A stretch of 64,000 nucleotides of DNA from Phorcus lineatus (lineage: Eukaryota; Mollusca; Gastropoda; Trochida; Trochidae). Within the stretch, counting starts at the first letter, position 1, and each line of letters starts with the position of its first letter. This document shows, in pieces, positions 13,425-25,384 of this stretch. Where the stretch lies: the NCBI GenBank assembly GCA_921293015.1, contig OV121081.1, positions 61,273,022 through 61,337,021 of the forward strand. The letters are read 5' to 3'. Both the position numbers and the translations under genes were made by a program. A model generated the notes under the pieces. It was not told the origin of the DNA. It did no database searches and saw nothing but the letters and a program-made list of their open reading frames with translations.

Positions 13425-16400
13425 AACTCATGATAGATTGTGTGTAATTAATTTCTTGACAGATATCATCACACAACTCTATTCCAATATGCACTTTAAT
13501 GCTTTAGGGCAGGAGGGCCCTGTCATTTCAATCTCGTCATACATCAGTGGAGAGACAGAGCAGATAGAAGGGTTTTGCACAATAAGGTCAGATTTGTTTA
13601 ATAATGAAGAAGAGTCTCTTGTTCTAAAATTCGAATTTTGGCATGAGGAAATAGAAAGAAGGGGTGATATTTTCGAAATAAAATGTCGATTAAAATATTC
13701 CAGTTCAAATCTCTTAGGAAAAAATCAGGACAGTTACATTGACTTGGGAACAAGGGAACAAACCTGACTAGTGTTTAAAGTTGTTGTAAATGTATTTTGA
13801 AGCGAAAAATGGAATTGAGTGTTTTCGGAATTTTGACCCCTTGTCACTTTAATGACCTGCTAAAACTGCTACGGTTAACTATAGTGTATGATATGCTTTT
13901 GTGTTACAGTACAGTGGAAACATTAACATTATCCGTTTCTATTTCGTAATGCTATGATACCTCAAAGACATCCTAAATTACATGATATTTGCACTAGGAT
14001 ACGCAGGTATGTGAACAAACTTGTGGATGCAGTTGTAGTTAAAACAGTTATTTTAATGTTGAATCAATGGAATATTATTTCATAATAGTTTGTATGAGGT
14101 TTAGTAGAGCCACTTGGTTTGTTTCATTCATTAATAAATCAGGCCTTAAATATCTGGGGGTTTTTTGTTTGAAATATTTTATGACAACCTTAGAAGTAAG
14201 CGTTGAATTATGTATTCAGAATAATCATTGTTTGATATCTGTAATTTGTTTACTTTTAATATTTTTTTTAAAAATCCAAACCATTTGAACCATGTGATGG
14301 ACCATACTAAAATATATTTGAAACAATATAACAGTGCCAGCAACATTTGGCTGGGTGACATACAATATCTCATTTTTTGGTTGCTGACTAAGATAAGATA
14401 ACATTCAGTGAGGAGAAAGCCCTACACAGAGAAAAGCATAAGAAATTATTTGTCTTTTGCATCTTAAACATCAGATATGCATTTGTACACTTTTTAGATT
14501 GTAATTGGAACAATACTAGTTTCTTTTGTGAAAGGAAATACGAACTTGACAAGAAACAAGACAGAAGGGTTAAAATGAAAACTAAACTACATCCTGCCAT
14601 CCCCAAAATGCTTCCCATGTGGACAAACATAATTGTAAAGATTAAAGTTCTTGAACTAACCATATTGGCTAGATGAAACTGAGCATTCAAAGCTAGATAT
14701 CTCCTCAAGAAGAAACTATGTAATCATTTCATTGGTAGCAAATGAAGTGTCATTTGGAAATTCAAAAATAATATCATATGCAAAATGTCATGACGCAAAA
14801 ATAACTATAAATGTCTTCCAAGTGAGTTTTACCTTCTTGTGCATCCATCATTTATATAACACCTTATACAGTTATGTAAATGGTATGATTTGTTGAAACT
14901 AAAGCTTTCAAAGAGACCTGACAGGTCACCAAAGATATTGTAACATTGTAAAACACTTTGCATGGCCTACTGATTGTGCGTTTTTGACGTGTTTAAATAT
15001 CTGAAAATATTTGTGTATATTTTTTGGAAACAAAATGTATTAAACTTTAATCAGTACAGATTCGTTTCTTGAGCGGGAATAAAAAAAGGTTTAAAGTTGA
15101 CAATGTACAGAGGCACAGAGATACATTCGTTTCAGGAGTAGAAGTTTAAAACAATTCATTTTATCGTACCGACCTTTGCAAATACATTACCAACCTCCTA
15201 AAATGGAACCTTCTGATATTTTCAAATCATCAATATATGTCTTTATTAGAAGTTGAACTCTTCATGTTTATTAGAATTGCTCTAGCATACATATATTCAA
15301 GATACAAGGTTAGACAACACCTTTCGAAACTTCTTATAGATACCTAGTGAATGTGTACTTGAAAATTCTAGATTACGTGCAGGCAAAAATAAAACTTCAC
15401 AAGTCAACTATCCAAGTCTACCAAGTCTTCAACTCCCTTCAACTTGTTGTCTTTATGGAACCCAAGTTAAAATGCAACTGATGTAATGAACACATGCTGA
15501 GAGGATGCACATGGTTTATTATCACTTAATGGTTCTACATGTATTTGGGTCATCAGGACAACAAAGTAAGCTTTTATAGATTTTTCCATATGTTCATTTA
15601 TGCTTAAAAGGAAAGAAGTAAGAATAGGCACCAACTTCTAAGGTTTGTGGCATTTGATACCAACAAATATTAGTCTCATGTGCCATTTACTTGAATTGGT
15701 GAATCTTCGCAAAACTCCTTTAATTTGTTAACAAATTGAACCACAAATTTAAAAAGAAATAATCGTTTGTCTTCACATATTTTATGAACGATCAATGTTT
15801 TGGATGTCCGTTTACTTTAAAAAGAATTTATTTTTACCATATAAAAATGCTAATCATCATGAACACAACACATGTAAATGTTTTACATGTTTGCATTAAC
15901 CCATATAAAAAGTATTAACTTTGATTAAAGTGCATCTCAACTCTTCAAGTAGAGTAGCAATATACTTTTTTTTTAAACTTATGGGAAATTTATGCAAATA
16001 TCACGTGCCTTTCTTCTCTATGAGAAAGTTGTTTTCTTATGAACTTAAGTAATACGGAAAAGAAGAAAACGGAACTATGTTCAGGACATTGACAAGGGTT
16101 ATAAATTACAAGTAAAACTGCTTCCTCAAAAATATTTTAATGATAATGAAATGTCAAATGAAAGGCTTGAGGTTTTTTTATCTTTATCATCTTGCGATTT
16201 CAAAGCGTCCTTTATTATGACACATCAATGACAAGACTTATTGAGTACTTAACTGACACCCTTCCATAATTAGAGAGAAAATAAGTGCACCGTGAATTAA
16301 CGTTTTAAAATATATCCTATATTGGCATTTCAGCATGCTTTGTACGGTTTTAAATTACTCTTCTACATTAGTCAACGTTCTTTAATCATACATTTAAACA

Positions 16401-17269
16401 AATATTTTTCAATACTTTAACATCCATGTGCCGCCATGATTGAAGCACGAAATAACAAAGTTCGTTGATTTCACCATTTCTATCAAATGTTTTCGACTAT
16501 TGAACAAAAGCCTAATTGCCACGACGTTGTAAGATGTATCTCGTCGATAGGAGACACATTGGCTGTTTTCCGTCATGGACTCCACATAAGTTGAACATTT
16601 AAAGTAAAATCAACCTCTGGATATGGCCCTGTAACTTCAGTACATTAACATTGGATTTTTCCCTTGAACCAAACTATCCATGAATGGCCTTAAACATCAT
16701 CAAAAGGATGCATAAATTTAACGTTTACCTCATCTGTTGATAAAGGTTTTCAAACTTTGGACGAAATTAAAACATATTAATCATCAAAATAAGTTATATC
16801 ATTTGAGAAATCACACAAGAAATTTATTCATTAATATATAAATAGAATATTCTGTGTCATCTCATATGAGTGTTAAAGTTTATTGTAAAATTAAACTTGA
16901 ATTTTTTAATGATTTTCAAATACTTTCGATCAAAACAACTATTCAATCGCTTTGAAATTTACATTTTAAAGAAGATAGAAATAAAGCGATTCCAACATTT
17001 TTAGAATATGTTACATGCCCATAAAATTTTGATTTATATTTCTTACATCAGGGTAAGATTTTTTGGGCTTCGTTAGTTTTTTTTTTAAACCAAACACAAC
17101 TAAATGTAATTTATTCAACATAAAAATTCAGAATTAAACATTTTTTTCACAGGATATACATGTATATCAACAAAAAAGTTTTACAAAGGACTAACGTTCA
17201 TTTTATCACAAATTATGTCATGACATTTATGAAAAATTATCAAAAAACAATCTTTCAATACTTCAATCA

Positions 17270-17340
17270 ATCTTAGCACTAAGAGAGTCTTAAATACCTT
17301 CCATTAACATTGGCTTACGACTATCTTAGCACTAAGAGAG
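17270..17340 (+). repeat. Direct repeat ATCTTAGCACTAAGAGAG
   Basis: An 18-base perfect repeat at 17270-17287 and 17323-17340. The following bases (CTTCGGAAATCTAGGCCC) resemble transposon-end sequence often seen in marine invertebrates. It lies just before block c of unit B and is absent from unit C at that point. Confidence 0.5.
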
Positions 17341-20300
17341 CTTCGGAAATCTAGGCCCAGATTTTGGAGGCAAAGTCGATTTATAAAGATTATTTTAACA
17401 GAAAAGTACCAAACTCACAAGACGATACCATAGTGTTTCATGTATCATAATAGAATCACAGCCCACTGGCAATACATAATCCAGTTGTGTGCTTCATCAT
17501 TTAATGTGATTGATTCTACACTGTTTTTATTCATATAGGAAAGCTCTTTGGATAAAGAGTTGATACCCCATGTTATTCTTTTATAATAAATGTCTGGGAA
17601 AAGCTTCGATAACATCTTCCTGCATCAACATGCTCCCCAGATAGTGAATTCTGTATAAAATATGTGTCATGCATATCTTCATGAATTTCTATGAGTTTTC
17701 GTGACTTTTCAACTGAGCTGTAGCTCTACGAGGTCAGGAGGGTCAGTGTTGACGCAGCCGGGAGACAATGTTGGAATTGTCTGATTTTTTGTGTGATCAC
17801 AATGGAATTTGAAAACAAATAATTTTGACACACTTCAACGACAGATATCTATATCTTTTTTAAGTCATTGCAATCTATGAAAAGAATGATATCTTGTTGA
17901 AAAAGTTTCAAGCCATTATTAGTGCAAAAAATAATTGCCATAGAATATTGCATATGTCTGTCTCCATTAAACTTTTTTACAATCAAATGTAGCTGTTTCT
18001 TAAAATATCTGTCAATATCTAGACTAGACTTGAGTTTCAAATGTCCTTCTTACTGTATGTTGATGTATAAAGATAAGCTTAATGTTTCATGTTCATACGC
18101 AGATTTTAGATATACAAATATATAGTAGTCTTATCTGGTTAAAAAAACCCCAGAAAAGTCATTTTTAAATCTTTGGCAACGCCTTTCAGTAAATCATCAT
18201 TATGGGGGTCATACAGTGGTAATGAATCATATTCACCTTATGTTATAAATTTTTTAATACAGAAATCTTATTTAGCCAAAAAAGAGTTATTGTGTTCCTT
18301 TTTTTTTCCTGTGGGTGTTTTCATTAAACGTTTTAAAATATGGGTGCTAGTGTTATCTCTTTTTTTCCAATTTAAACAGGCACTCCCGAGCATGGCCACA
18401 TAGATCAAAACCATATACTTGCTTTGTTGCTGTAGGTTGATCCCGATCCAGGACCCATAAATAAATAGATGGATTGACCATTATCATAAGGCCATATATG
18501 CAATTTATGCGATTTCACTCTTACCATGCTTATCAAGGATGATTTAGGATCTCACTCATAGGTTTGATGAAGCCCAACAAGGGCATGCATTTAACGAGTT
18601 ATAGTTAGATTGCGAGTGTCCGTTGTTAGGTCGTTGAAGGTGTTAATTGCACTGCGACGAGGATATAATACATCAAACGTTAAAAATGAATTATATTTAT
18701 CAACCAGAGTTGTTATTACCATTCTGGAATTGAATACAAACTATATATTTGCACAGGTCCGCACTAGAATTTGACATCAAAGCAAAATTACAGAGCACAT
18801 GAAAAAATTTAATTTTCAGGGATTGGGTATGCGCTGGAATGTGAGTGGTTTAAGAAAAATAACTTAACATTGATTAATTGAAAAACTTCTGTATTAAAGG
18901 GGCACCGTGTACAATGTATGTTGTTAGTGTCAAATATGTCAAACTTAATAAAATGTATTTTTAATCAGATAAATAGTGGTTGTTTCTGAAAATTATTATT
19001 TCAATGCTTATCTGTTCAGTATAATGACCGCAGATTAAAGTCGATATTGAGCCCTTAAACCGGACATTTGCGCACGCCAATAGTACTTGCGTAATACGTA
19101 TTTACAGCAGACAAAATGACAATTATAGTTGTCTAGTGCTATGTAGGTCATTGAACTAAAATTTATGCAAATGGTAAGCAGAAATTCAATTTGTTAACAT
19201 GTGTTTTTCTATTATAATTAAAAACAAGAAAATATCATAATAAGAGATAAAGATGTAAATAATATTAAGGCGAATGATCTTCACTTCAAGGCAAATGTTA
19301 TTTGTGCTCTTTTTTAAGCCACATATATAATCTATTAACATACTCTGTGTCACAATAATTTTCCTATTTTTGCCTTTCTTGGAATCTTTGTAAGAGGGAA
19401 AGTATAAATTGTGTTATTGCAGCCTATCGTGTAGATTGTTGTTACAGTGATTTAACGATATAGGAGGCTTTTCTGTTTGTAATTATCCTTCACTCAATCG
19501 TTATCTAAAAGTGGTTAGAAGGCGCAAAATGACATATAAATTCTTGTGTAGGACTTGAATCTTATCTTTACCACGTAATGTAAATCTTGGCTTTGAAATA
19601 TTCACCTAGATACATCTTCCGTGTTCACTGACACCAAGATTTGGAAGGCTGATTATATTGAGTGTTCTTTCTTGGAAGTACTTTACTGCGGATTTCAGTG
19701 CAACAGGAAACATGAATGATTTTAAAATTGATGGTAGCAACCATAGAAGAGAAATCTGTATCATTTAGTAACAATTTATCTTAATCTCTAAACAACGCCA
19801 ATTTGGGCTTATTCAACGAATTGAATAATTTACAGAGATATTTCCCTCATGGATGTATTTGAACGAACATTTTGCATTTTAAAGTGATCGTTTATAACGT
19901 CATGCAAATTTTTATGATGAAGTCTCCGAAGCCCTAGCAGGCATAATTTTACTCTAATACATACAATACATACACATATGAAGTGTCTCTCTCAAAGAGA
20001 AGAGGTAGCTTTTTATTGTATACTTGTAGACTTTAGAATGCCTTCATTTGAAAAACAATGTATCTGGTACTCATCGCTAGGGGGAAATGTACACTGCAGA
20101 ATAAGGAATACATCTGTGTGAACAAATTGAAACTCATCTCAACTCATTTAACTTTCTTAGTTGTAATTGTTTAAAATGCGTTTAAAATCCTTTTTTCATC
20201 GATAATGTTTATTTCCGAAATTTAAAATTATGATTGAAAATTACAATGTTTGACAAATGCCTCTGTGGCCTGAATTCAAGGCAATTGTATTTACAGGGAT

Positions 20301-20371
20301 CGTACATAACGTGTTGAATGCACTTTGTTTATTTTGGATTGTTATTTTCAACTTGACCCCCATGGACTAAA

Positions 20372-20590
20372 TGAACGGAAATAGTGACCATAAAAGCTCA
20401 CAAAGCCATATTTGATATCAGAGTATTTCCCTTTGAATATCAAAATGTTATCTTTGAACTCTTTGATAGAAACATGAAGCCAACATTACTTTATGGTCCA
20501 GAAGTATCAAGATACAAAGATAGACCTGTAATTAACAAATTCAATAATGATTTATGTAAGTTTGTACTTGATGTAGGTAAATAAGTGTCG
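20372..20590 (+). pseudogene. Second LINE fragment (reverse transcriptase thumb)
   Basis: About 70 codons on the plus strand, with KAHKAIFDI, then ELFDRNMKPTLLYGPEV and FNNDLCKFVLDV. This is the pattern of the thumb region of bivalve and gastropod LINEs (ELFD..V.PILLYG.E.WG....FCK..L.V). The tryptophan-glycine after the glutamate is lost. It is an isolated fragment with stops on both sides. Confidence 0.7.
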
Positions 20591-21139
20591 CAATATTTGC
20601 GGATTGTGGTAGAGACTGTATTAGTGCAGATTACAATATTAAATGTATCAGGTATTGACGTACTGATCGGTTCCTAAAGAAAATTAATGTTCAAATTTAT
20701 ATGATATTTGTAAATTACTTTGGTATCGGCGCTGCAATTACAAGATTTCCGGCATTTCTTGCTCGAGATGGGATTGCACTTGATTCGGTAACTCTTCGGT
20801 CTGAAACGCCATACGCCAACAAGCAGCGTCATCCTAAACTTTAAAACGGACTTAAAAATGGAAAATCTTTGCAGACGCGACAGGAAATATTGGTGGAAGT
20901 GATCGGATTTTACTCGTGAAGAATAATTAGCCAAGTTTGGTTGCCTTACAAAATTGAGACTATGACTTTAAAGAAAAAAGACTTGAAGATAATGTAAATA
21001 AATATGTTTCATTAAATGCATATATGAAGCTACATGATAATTGTAAGTTTCATTTACACAGAAATATACATGAACGCATGTACATGTGTATATATGTATT
21101 TATTATATACCCATGTAAACTTAGGATAGTAATACAAGG

Positions 21140-21177
21140 GTGCAATACGGAATACGTCTTCAAATTCCGTATTGCAC
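21140..21177. repeat. Perfect 14-bp hairpin
   Basis: GTGCAATACGGAAT and its exact reverse complement are separated by 10 bases. It may be the core of a palindromic element. Confidence 0.6.
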
Positions 21178-21855
21178 TCGAGAATCCGTATCTCACCCCT
21201 ACCGGTTCTATACTTTTTCTGAATCTTGGGACTTCCCGGATTTCCCGAAGCATCTATTTAAAGATATATCCATTTAGGTCATTGGGATTCCCAGTTTGCG
21301 AGAGTTGCACAAAACCTCTTATAAAACATGATTGTCATTTCCAAATGATTTGATTACAATTATAAACAAATACCATGAATCATGAAAATCAGCAGCGAAA
21401 GCGTAGACGTGTCATCTTCAACAGTGACTCCGTCTAACTGACGGCTCGAGCCAATATGACGACAACGTATTTGAAACTTTTGAAAATGACCTTGAACTTT
21501 GAAAGTTACTGATTTCTACACGATTGTTTATAAACAAAATAGCTTGGTCATTGTTTCATTTATGCTTGATCATATTAAATCAATTCTGAATTTGATCAAA
21601 ATATTGGGTTTTTTTTATCTATTTGTTGTTATTGTGAGATGTGAAAGTCGGACTTGCTATATACTTGCCGTCATGCGGAGGAATGTGGCATTCAGGTCAA
21701 TTGCGTTATTCGGTCATCGGCGTAACAATACAAATGTTAAGGTAACCTCAACGCGGAAGTATGTATGGCGTGAAAATGTATATCGCTACGCAACCTTTTA
21801 TTTGTATAAATCATAAAATGTTTTGTTTTATTGATTAAGATCGGGTATATAATAA

Positions 21856-22005
21856 ATATAGAACGTCATACTAGTGCATTTTGATGTTTTGCATTGAACT
21901 CGAAAATGTCATGGGAGCAGAGAAACAACTCGTTCTTTCTCTGCTCCCATGACATCTTTTCGTTCAATACAAAACATCAAAATGCACTAGTATGACGTTC
22001 TATAT
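21856..22005. mobile_element. Foldback element with 70-bp arms
   Basis: Arms 21856-21925 and 21936-22005 are near-perfect reverse complements with a 10-base loop. Only a few differences lie mid-arm. The element ends right at a (GTAT)n microsatellite. It looks like a hairpin-forming MITE or foldback element. Confidence 0.8.
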
Positions 22006-22072
22006 ATGTATGTTTATCTGTATGTATGTATGTATGTATGTATGTATGTATGTATGTATGTATGTGTGTATG

Positions 22073-22103
<31 letters not shown>

Positions 22104-22104
22104 G
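22006..22104 (+). repeat. (GTAT)n microsatellite
   Basis: A tetranucleotide TATG/GTAT run of about 100 bp with rare interruptions, abutting the foldback element. Such pairing of a short element with a microsatellite is common in bivalve genomes. Confidence 0.9.
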
Positions 22105-23676
22105 TATTTGTACGGTATGAAAAGTGCTCTTTAAAAATGTTTTCAGTTTCCATATCTGTTTATAGGTTTCAACTTATTAGGAATAAAGACAATGATTGTT
22201 CACGTGAAAAATATCAAAAACTATCAACGAGAGATACGCTTGTGTCACCATTACAAGCAACACATGTGATATGGAACCTGACGCTCAGACAAATCGGGCC
22301 CTTGTACAGTTTTTCATGTATATTTGTATGTATATTTACAAAAGGTAAGCATTAAATGGACCCTTGTTTGACAAAAACATCAATTTTGTAATGGGGAATC
22401 TTAAAGAGATCTAAGTGTAAGGATATAAGATGGTTATTTTCAGACTTTTAACTTTTGGGTTCTCTCAATGTCATTTGGAGATTGACACGATACATAAATT
22501 ATAGAAGAAAAATCTGTTCTAATAGTTTCTAGGAATAACTTGTATAAACGTTCTTTCTTGTGAGTCTGAAAAAATGAAATACTGTTTATTATCTTTTTCA
22601 CTTGATAAGAAGAAAAATGCCTTTGTTTATTTACTTGATGCATCAAACAGTGAAATGAACATTTCAAGATTTCTTAAAAGCAAATGATTGTCCTAATTTT
22701 ACAAATTCAAGACATAATTCCAGCAAAAGTTTCAACTATTCTTTCCTTCATTGATATTTACTTTTAGGCCTTTCACCATTGAAAAGTTGTATTCAATAAG
22801 CATTCAATTTCGTAAAAAACGTAATAGGACTATATATGAGTTTGAAGAATAGTATGTTAACATTTATCTCAATTTGATAGCAAATGAAATGTGTAGACAC
22901 ACCATTCATTTGTATTTGACATATGTATCATTTTTGGATGATATCCCAATATAAGAAAGACCCTTAAATATTGCTGCAGCGTCTGGTCTTTTGTATAGTA
23001 CACCAATTGAGATGTATCCAAACTAATACCGGTAATTCCTGAGCTTTAATACGGAGCTAAAGAACACAAAGTACCTATTAAAGTTGCCCTTAGCTTGTAT
23101 AATATACAAGAACATCAACAGACAGAAACAATCAGATCAAACAAATTCAGCTTTACTCAGATAACCCTGCCATACGTCACAAATGCATTATTTTTTATTT
23201 GGTTTTGATGATTTTTAAAATTATAAATGATAAGCTTGTAAATTTAAATTATTCCTTTCTTCTCTTTAATTGATCATTTTGTCATCGCGTATATCTAGTA
23301 TTATCGCAAAAACGAAATTTCAAAATGATTATTTATCATGATATGAGTTTTTGAATGGGGACATGATTTGTTTAAAGCTCAGTGACTTCTAAGACTAAGA
23401 AATTACTGGTATCAGATAACCAAAATAGAATTTGACATTCATTTAACCTAGGGGAAAAAATTCAATACTTTAACAACTTCAAGCAATACGCAAAAGCTTC
23501 TTGATTTCATATTTTTTTTTTTCAATGAAAATATATACATCGACTCTAAAAGGATAAAAAATAGAGAAATTCCTATCATCTGTCATTGCCAAGTCTAAAA
23601 CGTTTCTAATGCCAAATTTCCTTGAAATGCAACTAAGTATCTCCCGAAAATAACTCTCGAGGCTGTGAGAGAGTCC

Positions 23677-23820
23677 GAACTGACGCTTATGACAGCTCAG
23701 TGACTGGTGACACTGGTCCTAGCAAATCACATTCTCTAATGAGTGTTTGCGTTCTCTCCCTCCATAACCACTTCGGTCTAAGCCTGTCGTCTTATCATCA
23801 GTCTTTCATGTTGCTTATAT
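23677..23820. repeat. Strongly conserved block k, copy in unit B
   Basis: Two tracts, 23677-23748 (72 bases) and 23776-23820 (45 bases), are identical to 32715-32786 and 32814-32858 in unit C, although the rest of the units is much diverged. The role is unknown; see findings. Confidence 0.8.
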
Positions 23821-23860
23821 TATTGCCTTGCCCTTTAACAAGATGTACACATCATAAGAT

Positions 23861-25384
23861 TTTGTGAATTGGATTGTTGAAGCTCTCTACTTCAAACAAA
23901 AGACAAACCGACGGAAAAGTGTTGTAAGAAAATCTACTGTTATATTTTGAATTAGAAAAAAAATAACTAATGAAGGGACGTTCAATAAATACGTTTATCA
24001 TAGAATTATTATCAGAAAACTGCACATCATATTTTGCAGACCCACTAGGAATTAACATAACTCAGATACATTGTTTGAATATAAAGAAACTTGACATGTT
24101 TTATCACTATGATATATAGGTTTTTTTGTTTCAGTCTTTAATAATTTGCAGTATTCATGCGAATTGTTTCAGTGTCTCCATAAAATTTTATGCCTCTTAA
24201 AATGTTGTCACTAATTGTTGGGCTGTAAAGAAATTTTACACATTTCATCATGTATAGATGTGCCATTTGTATGTTTTAGTCACTAATTTGACTCCTAATT
24301 TGTGCTCCTAATAATTCAGACACTACTAATTGAAATGTAAGGAAACGCGACATATGTTAGCATTGTGTTGATTAGATGTGCCTTTTATATGTTGCAGCCA
24401 ATAATTTGCATATTTCTAACAATTCTCATAGTTTTTCCGTTTCGTTTTTGTTTTGCTCATAAATGTGAAAGTCAAACACTTTTTGCTGGAATATGCGGAA
24501 ACCCGAGGAATTTAATGAATATGAAGTACATAAATGCCGTTTGTGTTGTTTCTGTCCTTGATTTCCGTAATTTATGCAAATTGTTAATAGTATAAAATAT
24601 TACCCCTGACACCTTTTCCCAATACAAATCTATACATGCTCATTTCACTATACTTGATACACATGGCAATTATGAACATGAAATGTGCCAGTACTTGCAT
24701 AAAATTTTATTTTATGTAAATTTTTTGACGTTTAGAAGTCATAGGGTAAAACGTTTTTATGAAACATTCAAATTGGGTGTTTATAAGAAAATTTGACCTA
24801 ATGTAACATCTGAAGCTTCTGTGACCACTCTATGAAGCCTAATTGGGTATATGAATGAGTTATGATCACAAATGCTCTTGTTTCTTCATATGTATATGAC
24901 GATTAGATTAACATACAAATATTGTTCATGTCTTAGATACGATTGAGAGATAAATAAGGCTATAGTACCTGTTGGCAGTCAGTTATTTTAGTAACATTGA
25001 TAACCTCAGAGAAATGTGGGTATAGTACCTATTGCCAGTCAGTTATTTTAGTATTCTTTACAACACTTTCACAACGCTTGAAATATACATGAAATCTTTG
25101 ACAACAAAATTAAACGCGACTAGCAGGTATGCATAGCAAAGTCAATGTTCGCTAAATTCTTTGGTAATTTATTAGGAATTATCACATTTTGATCAAATTT
25201 AATGTCTATTTAAAAGCCAGAATATGATTGATCTCTACAGGTTCAAGCAGAAATTGTGTTCATTTTCTTACCCTCTTTAATCTGGTCAAACTGTTCTGTA
25301 TTCAAGTGTTCTTTGGGTAATCATTTCTTTAAAGACAAGTAAAATTTGAATCAAAATATCTGGATATCTTTATCCAGATGAAAA
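23861..25384. other. Junction between units B and C
   Basis: AT-rich sequence with locally repeated phrases (TAATTTGCA, AGATGTGCC at 24256 and 24375) and the 60-bp direct repeat. No gene is seen. Confidence 0.5.
24961..25052 (+). repeat. 60-bp period direct repeat
   Basis: TATAGTACCT-TTG-CAGTCAGTTATTTTAGTA occurs at 24961-24992 and again at 25021-25052 with two differences. This is a local tandem duplication in the array. Confidence 0.75.

Larger units (their letters stand above)
13425..23860 (+). repeat. Degenerate tandem unit B
   Basis: Blocks in order: f 13425-13620, g 14290-14380, h about 14850-14960, a 15430-15590, b 16540-16740, c 17370-17780, i 22860-23040, j 23155-23400, k 23640-23860. 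Each has a partner in unit C in the same order. Between c and i there are about 5 kb holding the LINE fragment, both hairpins and the microsatellite, against 2.5 kb in unit C. The 109-codon frame at 13438-13767 covers block f; it is not open in unit C, so it is probably not a gene. Confidence 0.75.

Noticed and set aside
13438-13767. 109-codon frame in block f
   Set aside because: No motif, no start or splice support, and the homologous block in unit C (25385-25575) is not open.
18895-19080. MITE suggested by TTAAAGGGGCACC
   Set aside because: I found no matching inverted end downstream, so the element is not supported.
21499-21816. 105-codon frame
   Set aside because: Ends next to the foldback element, has no family motif and its composition is that of the surrounding DNA.
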